Assembly: GCA_900314165.1 (NCBI GenBank)
Contig: OMUE01000137.1
Span: 1 to 6,406, forward strand
Direction of reading: 5' to 3'
Source: an uncultured Acidaminococcus sp.
GTDB lineage: Bacteria > Bacillota_C > Negativicutes > Acidaminococcales > Acidaminococcaceae
DNA: 6,406 nucleotides
Both the position numbers and the translations under genes were made by a program. Shown piece by piece: positions 1 to 3,995 of the stretch. The notes below the pieces were generated by a model. The model worked only from the letters and a program-made list of their open reading frames with translations, did not search any database and was not told where the DNA came from. How positions within the stretch are numbered: position 1 is the stretch's first letter; each line of letters begins with the position of its first letter.

Positions 1-85
1 CATCTCTGACGAGGTTGTTGGTAACCGGGTCGATTCTCATTTCGGCGGTATCCGGCACCTGTTTTACACATACAACGATGTTCAT
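1..85 (-). CDS. etfB: Electron transfer flavoprotein beta subunit, N-terminal fragment
   Basis: Only the first 28 codons are in the window; the gene runs off the low-coordinate edge. The translation starts MNIVVCVKQVPDTAEM and goes on with an IDPVTNNLVRD segment. This is the characteristic opening of EtfB: a first beta strand, the KQVPDT motif, then the D-P-x-TNNL-R stretch. EtfB pairs with EtfA to carry electrons from acyl-CoA dehydrogenases or, in anaerobes of this group, to take part in flavin-based electron bifurcation with NADH, butyryl-CoA dehydrogenase and ferredoxin. The ATG at 83-85 is supported by an AGGAGG at 96-101, ten bases upstream. A promoter lies about 50 bases above the start codon. 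The bifurcating role is inferred from recalled similarity to Acidaminococcus EtfB; the fragment is too short to test it. The next gene, outside the window, would be expected to be etfA. Confidence 0.92.
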   Translation of the reverse strand, partial: MNIVVCVKQVPDTAEMRIDPVTNNLVRD

Positions 86-95
86 TACAAAGCGA

Positions 96-101
96 CCTCC
101 T
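96..101 (-). promoter_or_regulatory. Ribosome binding site of etfB
   Basis: On the minus strand this reads AGGAGG, a full Shine-Dalgarno match, with ten bases (86-95) before the ATG. It fixes the etfB start and indicates strong translation. Confidence 0.85.
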
Positions 102-134
102 AAAAATCTTAATTGTCAAAAACCAGACACTATA

Positions 135-163
135 ATTTTAACACGTGTTTTCCCCTGTTGCAA
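135..163 (-). promoter_or_regulatory. Probable sigma-A promoter of etfB with internal palindrome
   Basis: On the minus strand TTGCAA (158-163) serves as -35 and TAAAAT (135-140) as -10, separated by exactly 17 bases (141-157). The -35 matches consensus at 4 of 6 positions and the -10 at 5 of 6. The predicted transcript would begin near 128, giving a leader of about 40 bases before etfB. A perfect 10-bp palindrome, AACACGTGTT (140-149), starts on the last base of the -10 and fills much of the spacer, where a bound regulator would block polymerase. Confidence 0.6.
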
Positions 164-276
164 GGGATTGCCTAGTTCTACAGCCATTTTCCGGATTTTC
201 TGATAAAATTGTTTTTCACCGGATTAGGCAAAATAAAGGCTATTTCCTCTATTTTCCTCAATTGACAGACAACAAT

Positions 277-313
277 AACAATTCATTGTATACAAAATAT
301 CTAATGAATTGTT
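277..313. repeat. Perfect 11-bp inverted repeat in the etfB upstream region
   Basis: AACAATTCATT (277-287) is exactly complementary to AATGAATTGTT (303-313) across a 15-base spacer that contains GTATAC. The left arm also overlaps a shorter palindrome, ACAAT-TC-ATTGT (278-289). No T-run follows on either strand, so it does not look like a terminator. It lies about 115 bases upstream of the predicted etfB -35 box. It could be a distal operator or an AT-rich hairpin in the niaR 3' untranslated RNA. Confidence 0.55.
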
Positions 314-331
314 TTAAATAAAATAGCGCTA

Positions 332-430
332 GTATAAAAGATTATAATTAACTTTCACATTCAACTCCGTAGGGGCGTGCCAGAGCGTAGCGGCGGCCCG
401 CCCGTACGATATTTTATGTAAAAGTTAATT
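332..430. repeat. Intergenic hairpin repeat element, copy 1
   Basis: This has a nested inverted structure. The outer arms are AATTAACTTTCACAT (346-360) and ATGTAAAAGTTAATT (416-430), complementary at 14 of 15 positions. Inside is a GC-rich stem, CGTAGGGGCGTGCC (368-381) against GGCCCGCCCGTACG (395-408), with 12 of 14 paired and a 13-base loop. The 22 bases at 332-353 recur at 1108-1129 with two mismatches, and CCGTAGGGGCGTGCC (367-381) recurs inverted at 1269-1283. The sequence is therefore a dispersed repeat rather than a private terminator. It sits 13 bases past the niaR stop and could also attenuate or end niaR transcription, but no clean T-tract follows it. Confidence 0.75.
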
Positions 431-443
431 GCGGTTTTCTATA

Positions 444-983
444 CTACTCTTTTTCGACTAATAGGCCTGATTCTTTCAGCCCAGCTATAATATCTTCCAT
501 TTCCTCCGGATTCTGGGTTTCTACGGTAAGGGTATGAAGGCCTGCTGTCAACGTGCTCAAAAGGGGCGTCTGGCTCTTTTCCAGCTTCTGCAGGTGCAGC
601 CTCACATCCCGGCGGCTGCGCAACACCAGCTTGACCCGCACCAGGCCATAGACTTTACTATGGATGCTGACACCCGTAATGGCACCCCCATTGTCCACCA
701 CCGCGTCCAGTTCCTCCTGCAGCTGTTCCACCGTCACAGGATTCAGCCTGCACGTAAGACACCGGCGTTCATTCCCGGTTGAGTACACCTCTAAGGCATA
801 GCCTCTGGCAGAAGACATGATGGGCGCACCGCTGCTGCGCAGCAGGGCCACGTCCCCCACTACAATCTGCCGTGCCACGCCCACTGCCTTTGCTAAGGTT
901 CTTCCTGTTACCGGACCATCTGCATTTTTCAATATGGTCAGGATCTGCATCCTGCGTTCCGTACCATTCATACCCTTTGCCAC
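444..983 (-). CDS. niaR: NiaR-type (3H domain) transcriptional repressor of NAD/niacin genes
   Basis: This 179-residue protein has the usual NiaR/YrxA length and two-domain layout. Residues ~10-65 form an HTH_11-type winged helix (GRTLAKAVGVARQIVVGDVALLR). Residues ~83-178 form the 3H ligand-binding domain, with the IHSKVYG and SRRDV segments and a STLTAGLHTLTVE segment. In the family, nicotinic acid binds this domain as co-repressor and the dimer shuts off NAD synthesis or niacin uptake genes. H108 and H150 match conserved family histidines. The second histidine of the usual HxH is L152 here, and the usually acidic residue after YG is L114, so the metal site may be altered. A CxxC (C75, C78) lies in the linker. 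The start is GTG at 981-983, chosen because AGGAG (993-997) sits nine bases upstream; the ATG four codons later would be too far away. No niacin gene is adjacent, so targets lie elsewhere or control is autogenous. Confidence 0.9.
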   Translation of the reverse strand: MAKGMNGTERRMQILTILKNADGPVTGRTLAKAVGVARQIVVGDVALLRSSGAPIMSSARGYALEVYSTGNERRCLTCRLNPVTVEQLQEELDAVVDNGGAITGVSIHSKVYGLVRVKLVLRSRRDVRLHLQKLEKSQTPLLSTLTAGLHTLTVETQNPEEMEDIIAGLKESGLLVEKE

Positions 984-992
984 TTTGCTGCT

Positions 993-997
993 CTCCT
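993..997 (-). promoter_or_regulatory. Ribosome binding site selecting the GTG start of niaR
   Basis: The minus strand reads AGGAG, nine bases before GTG at 981-983. The first in-frame ATG would be 21 bases away, so this site decides in favour of GTG. Confidence 0.75.
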
Positions 998-1009
998 ACC
1001 TATTGCGAT

Positions 1010-1081
1010 ACAAAATTTTATCTATGATTTCGTATTTTGTCGTTACACCTATCAATGTATTACATACACAATCCTATTATA
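1010..1081 (-). promoter_or_regulatory. Candidate niaR promoter and operator region
   Basis: The minus strand has a perfect TATAAT at 1076-1081 but only a weak -35 upstream. Predicted initiation near 1069 would leave a leader of ~85 bases. Just downstream of that point is the palindrome ATGTA-T-TACAT (1055-1065). Further on, ACAAAAT (1010-1016) and ATTTTGT (1034-1040) form a 7-bp inverted repeat with a 17-base spacer. Either could be an autoregulatory operator. I cannot confirm a match to the NiaR consensus from memory. Confidence 0.4.
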
Positions 1082-1107
1082 CACTTTTTAATTAATTATG
1101 GAATCTG

Positions 1108-1308
1108 GTATAGAAGATTGTAATTAACTGTCTGTCTAGTTAATCTTAATATGGATGCAAAACCCTGATGCGAATCTGTAGGGGGTTGCCAGAAGGACCG
1201 TAGGTCCTGGCGGTAAACCCGCTATCCATGCTATTCGGAATGATTTGCGGGCGCACCGCCCTTTGGTTGGCACGCCCCTACGGGTTAGTACAACGTAAAA
1301 ATTATTTG
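1108..1308. repeat. Intergenic hairpin repeat element, composite copy 2
   Basis: The segment at 1108-1129 matches 332-353 at 20 of 22 positions. It is followed by ATTAACT (1123-1129) pairing with AGTTAAT (1138-1144) across eight bases. Next is a GC-rich core starting GTAGGGGGTTGCCAG (1178-1192), a diverged same-orientation relative of 370-382. It folds as GGACC-GTA-GGTCC (1195-1207) inside GCCA/TGGC and GGGTT/AACCC arms (1183-1220). ATGGAT (1151-1156) and ATCCAT (1224-1229) bracket it. A second, inverted core occupies 1246-1283 and ends GGCACGCCCCTACGG, the exact complement of 367-381. GTAAAAATTATTTG (1295-1308) resembles the right end of copy 1 at 418-431. This looks like a mosaic of the same repeat family, in inverted pairing. 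Confidence 0.65.
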
Positions 1309-1330
1309 TTGTTTATTATACTCTACACTA

Positions 1331-3784
1331 TCATTTAGCCGCCAACAGCTTCTCCACCAGCTGCTCCAGCTTTTCGATACGCCCATTTTGGGCCGCATTC
1401 TGGGCCTTCAGGTCGCTGATTTCCTGCTTCTGGTCTTCCAGCTGGTTCACCAGGTCGGCCTTGCTCATGCCGGTATAAGGACTGCTCTTGCCGAATTTCA
1501 GGCTGACGCCTACGTTCACCATGTTCTCCCCATTGCCAAAGCTGCTGCCTACACTGAACATAGTCTTGTGGTCAGGACGGTAGAAAGCACCCAACGCTAC
1601 CGCATTGGCATCCCGATAGTTCCCAAAGCCTGCCGCAAAATCCCACTTATCATCGGAATTGAAATCCTGGGGATGCAGGGCTGCCAAAGCCGCAGCCCCG
1701 GCACCCACCTTGTTGATCTTGGAATCCAGATTGTTGATCCGATGACCCATGTTGTCCACATTCTGGTTGATATTCTGGATGGCCTGGGTGTTGTTGGTCA
1801 CCCGTTGGTCCACACCCTTCAACTGGCTGACGTTCACCGCATCCGTATCTGCACTGCCAGCCGCCACATTCGTAATCTTATTGCCTGCTGCGTCGATGCC
1901 CGTCGTAGACATGACAGGCCCATTGGTAACTCCGATGGAGTCAGCTACACGGACCTTGTCATTCAGGGCTACCTTGTATTCGTCCCCCTTGGCTGCGTTA
2001 GCCCCGGCATTTTTCGTCACTGTAATATTGTCGCCGGCCACCACAGAGGAGTACTTCCCGGCATCCACGGCAGAACTTGCCGCATTGGCCGCCACCTTTT
2101 TCAGCTGGGCTACGTTGACAGCGTCCGTATCGGCCCAGCCGGCAGCCACGCCTGTAATCTGGCGGGTCACGGTAGTACCATCCCCGACGGACACGGCAGC
2201 ATTCGTAGCTTTCCAGACGGAAGATTCGTCCGTGGACTTGGCCTTTGTAGCAGGATCATAGCCCACCACGCCGGCAGCTGTGGAAGCCACAGAATTTTCG
2301 CCAATGGCCACAGCTCCAGCTTCCGTTGCATTGGCATTATGGCCTATAACCGTTACCCCTGCTTTATCAGTGGTTTTGGCCTCATCCGCAGCGCCGATGA
2401 TGACACTATTATTGGCATTGGATACAGTCCGGTGAGTACCAGCTACGAGAGTATTGCTCGTGTTCGTCACCGTATTGGCCGTACCGATAATCTGGGTACT
2501 AACTGTGCTGTCCGCCTTGTTGCCCACGCCCACAGCAATCGTAGCACCACCTTCGTTACTCAGGATATTGGCCCGGAAATTGTCCGCCAGAGCTTTCACA
2601 GATTCTGTACCGCCATCTGTCGTAGCCTTCAGTCTGTCATCCACCGCATTGGTAATCTCGTTGCCGGCACCGATGACTACAGCACTGTTGGAGTTATACA
2701 CCCGGTTGGCCACACCGGTAATGGTCGTAGCCACGCCGGAAGGAAATTCTTTTGAGGCTGTGGCAGATTCGATGCTATTCAAGTCGCCCACAGCAGTGGC
2801 GCCAAAATTCCACCATTTATTGGCAGCATAACTGCCAGAAATCACAGAATAGGAACCCAGCAGCGTCGTAAAGCTGCCCTGGTTGAAGCTGTTAGTGCCC
2901 ACCGTGAGAGCCTGGGGATTCATAAAATATTTCCCATACATGCCCCAGTTTTCTGTCTGGGTCTTTTCCGGCGCAATCGTAATATCTCCGATAGCTCCTT
3001 CATATTGATGGACGCCAATGTTGATGCTGTCGGACCGGGATATAGAGTTTTTACCAATGGCGATACCACCGGACATTTTAGAGGGATCATCGGGCATCTT
3101 TTCACCGGACCCACTGTAGTTCGTAAAGGTCGTCTGACCAAAGCTAAAGGCTTGTTCCGAAGAACCAAACATGTTTGTCACCATGGCTCGTTCGCCTAGG
3201 GCGATGCTTCCTCCCTGGTTCACATAATTGTGGACCCAGGCGTTACTGCCGATGGCAATATCCCCGGTACCCTTGGAAGGATAGCCTTCCCGGTCGCGCC
3301 CCCAAATCCAGGCATGGTAGCCGATGGCCACGCTGTCATCGGAATGGAACGCATTGGCTTCATTGCCGATGATGACGGCCCTGTCCGCATTCAGGTTCTG
3401 CGTATAATTGCTGCCCTTCTGAGCATTTCCGATAACGACCGTATCTTCTACATTTTTGCCCGTATGCACCACATGGTTGTCCCCTATGACCAGGGAATTC
3501 GTAATGCTGGTATCCCCATTGTCAGTATGGTTGATCACACTGCCTATATTATTATTATCCCCAATGACTTTCGTATTGGAAACAGAAGAAGTGCCATGGT
3601 CATCGTCCTTCGTATTGCCTTTTCCGATTACCGTAGCATTAGAAACGTTTTTAGCATCGTCCGTATAGTTCACATAGACCTGGGAATCCGCGTTCACATT
3701 TTCCTCAGCAAGCACCAGGCCTGCCTGCAGGAGGCACATGCTGAAAGCTAATACTGCTGCAACAGAAGAATATTTCTTGCTCAT
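1331..3784 (-). CDS. YadA-like trimeric autotransporter adhesin (TAA1), complete
   Basis: This 817-residue surface protein is predicted to trimerise, thread its passenger through its own outer-membrane barrel, and mediate adhesion or aggregation. Residues 1-26 form a signal peptide ending VLA|EE. Residues ~45-505 carry YadA-type head repeats (SVAIGYHA, GDIAIGSNA, GSIALGERA, GGIAIGKNS, GAVAIGENS), with tryptophan/tyrosine-rich insertions near 158-175 and 250-295. A GYDP...TRQITGVAAG...DAVNVAQLK neck module spans 508-562. A GDNITV...YKVALND connector and a second neck (DAVNVSQLK, 648-656) follow. A heptad stalk runs 657-692 and the four-strand anchor 693-764 ends VGVSLKFG. A further 53 residues then form a coiled coil. 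The ATG has AAAGGA five bases upstream. No Cys lipobox is present. Its own promoter and the terminator before it separate it from its paralogue. The ligand is unknown. Confidence 0.96.
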   Translation of the reverse strand: MSKKYSSVAAVLAFSMCLLQAGLVLAEENVNADSQVYVNYTDDAKNVSNATVIGKGNTKDDDHGTSSVSNTKVIGDNNNIGSVINHTDNGDTSITNSLVIGDNHVVHTGKNVEDTVVIGNAQKGSNYTQNLNADRAVIIGNEANAFHSDDSVAIGYHAWIWGRDREGYPSKGTGDIAIGSNAWVHNYVNQGGSIALGERAMVTNMFGSSEQAFSFGQTTFTNYSGSGEKMPDDPSKMSGGIAIGKNSISRSDSINIGVHQYEGAIGDITIAPEKTQTENWGMYGKYFMNPQALTVGTNSFNQGSFTTLLGSYSVISGSYAANKWWNFGATAVGDLNSIESATASKEFPSGVATTITGVANRVYNSNSAVVIGAGNEITNAVDDRLKATTDGGTESVKALADNFRANILSNEGGATIAVGVGNKADSTVSTQIIGTANTVTNTSNTLVAGTHRTVSNANNSVIIGAADEAKTTDKAGVTVIGHNANATEAGAVAIGENSVASTAAGVVGYDPATKAKSTDESSVWKATNAAVSVGDGTTVTRQITGVAAGWADTDAVNVAQLKKVAANAASSAVDAGKYSSVVAGDNITVTKNAGANAAKGDEYKVALNDKVRVADSIGVTNGPVMSTTGIDAAGNKITNVAAGSADTDAVNVSQLKGVDQRVTNNTQAIQNINQNVDNMGHRINNLDSKINKVGAGAAALAALHPQDFNSDDKWDFAAGFGNYRDANAVALGAFYRPDHKTMFSVGSSFGNGENMVNVGVSLKFGKSSPYTGMSKADLVNQLEDQKQEISDLKAQNAAQNGRIEKLEQLVEKLLAAK
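1334..1492 (-). other. Coiled-coil C-terminal extension beyond the TAA1 barrel
   Basis: These are residues 765-817, after the last barrel strand (F764). Heptad core positions read L778, L782, Q785, I789, L792, N796, Q799, I803, L806, V810, L813. The polar N and Q core layers resemble those in trimeric coiled coils of this adhesin class. Because the final strand ends on the periplasmic side in YadA, the extension should lie in the periplasm. Its role is unknown. Confidence 0.75.
1457..1810 (-). repeat. Stalk/anchor paralogous repeat, copy in TAA1
   Basis: Residues 659-776, from DQRVTNNT to GMSKA. By manual alignment they match the corresponding 118 residues of TAA2 (4119-4472) at about 106 positions, without gaps. 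At DNA level the two copies differ at many third codon positions, so the duplication is not recent. Confidence 0.85.
2099..2263 (-). repeat. Neck module, copy in TAA1
   Basis: Residues 508-562: GYDP, then a spacer with one tryptophan, then AAVSVGD, TRQITGVAAG and TDAVNVAQLK. The same order occurs twice in TAA2 (5049-5207 and 6093-6260). In YadA-family proteins the DAVNVAQL neck joins the wide beta-roll head to the narrow coiled-coil stalk. Confidence 0.85.
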
Positions 3785-3789
3785 TTGTT

Positions 3790-3795
3790 TCCTTT
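3790..3795 (-). promoter_or_regulatory. Ribosome binding site of TAA1
   Basis: The minus strand reads AAAGGA, five bases before the ATG at 3782-3784. The predicted signal peptide begins directly at this ATG, which supports the start. Confidence 0.65.
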
Positions 3796-3846
3796 CTTTA
3801 AAAAAGCCATCATTTCATAACTATTTTCTCTTTGTATTCACAGTAG

Positions 3847-3857
3847 TCATGACATGA
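3847..3857. promoter_or_regulatory. Palindrome in the TAA1 leader
   Basis: TCATG-A-CATGA is a perfect palindrome around a single central base and overlaps GTCATGAC (3846-3853). It lies about 35-40 bases downstream of the -10 box, inside the predicted untranslated leader. It could be an operator that blocks elongation, but it is short and may be chance. Confidence 0.3.
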
Positions 3858-3891
3858 TTTTTTGCAAATAATTCCATATAGTATTAGTTAG

Positions 3892-3920
3892 ATTTTATAA
3901 TAAACAAAGAATGATGTAAA
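3892..3920 (-). promoter_or_regulatory. Probable sigma-A promoter of TAA1
   Basis: The minus strand has TTTACA (3915-3920; 5 of 6 to consensus), a 17-base spacer (3898-3914) and TAAAAT (3892-3897; 5 of 6). It starts about 15 bases past the TAA2 terminator and would give a leader of roughly 100 bases. TAA1 can thus be expressed independently of TAA2. Confidence 0.65.
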
Positions 3921-3934
3921 GAATTCTTCACGTC

Positions 3935-3970
3935 AAAAAAGAACCGTTGCAGACGAAATCTCTGCAACGG
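3935..3970 (-). terminator. Rho-independent terminator of TAA2
   Basis: CCGTTGCAGA (3944-3953) and TCTGCAACGG (3961-3970) pair perfectly over ten bases around a seven-base loop. On the minus strand the stem is followed by TTCTTTTTT (3935-3943). It begins 26 bases after the TAA2 stop codon. The plus-strand side is also T-rich (CCTTTTCACTTTTTAC), but no plus-strand gene needs it. Confidence 0.9.
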
Positions 3971-3995
3971 CCTTTTCACTTTTTACTTTTCACTC

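Larger units (their letters stand above)
86..443. other. Intergenic region between niaR and etfB
   Basis: These 358 bases are AT-rich except for one GC-rich hairpin. They hold the etfB ribosome binding site and promoter (96-163), an 11-bp inverted repeat (277-313), and an intergenic repeat element (332-430) immediately downstream of the niaR stop codon. I found no credible open reading frame: the short plus-strand frame here overlaps etfB antisense. Bases 164-276 show no recognisable structure. Confidence 0.7.
984..1330. other. Intergenic region between TAA1 and niaR
   Basis: These 347 bases contain the niaR ribosome binding site (993-997), two symmetric sequences (1010-1040 and 1055-1065), a likely -10 box (1076-1081), and a repeat array (1108-1308) made of an AT-rich hairpin and two GC-rich hairpins. 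There is no convincing coding frame. No classical T-tract terminator follows TAA1, so its transcript may end at the GC-rich hairpins or read through into niaR. Confidence 0.65.

Noticed and set aside
114..119. Minus-strand TTGACA close to etfB as its -35 box
   Set aside because: At 17 bases downstream the sequence is the AGGAGG ribosome binding site region, leaving no -10 box. The 135-163 promoter fits better.
15..203. Plus-strand 62-codon frame at the window start
   Set aside because: It overlaps etfB antisense and runs through the etfB promoter. The composition is unremarkable and there is no upstream Shine-Dalgarno in the window.
262..291. Plus-strand TTGACA (262-267) as a promoter
   Set aside because: The best -10 candidates nearby are weak or badly spaced, and transcription would run antisense into niaR with no plus-strand gene to serve.
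1388..2755. Long plus-strand open frame (455 codons) antisense to TAA1
   Set aside because: It is a shadow of the repetitive, GC-biased adhesin codons: its translation is His/Arg/Gly-rich with no recognisable domain. The minus-strand frame has a signal peptide, heads, necks and an anchor.
3230..3751. Plus-strand frame of 173 codons, with smaller ones nearby, antisense to the TAA1 head
   Set aside because: It has no ribosome binding site or domain, and it lies wholly within convincing coding sequence on the other strand.
3718..3784. TAA1 as a lipoprotein because of Cys17 in the signal peptide
   Set aside because: The context FSMC does not match a lipobox (L-A/S-G/A-C), and a good signal peptidase I site (VLA|EE) follows at residue 26.
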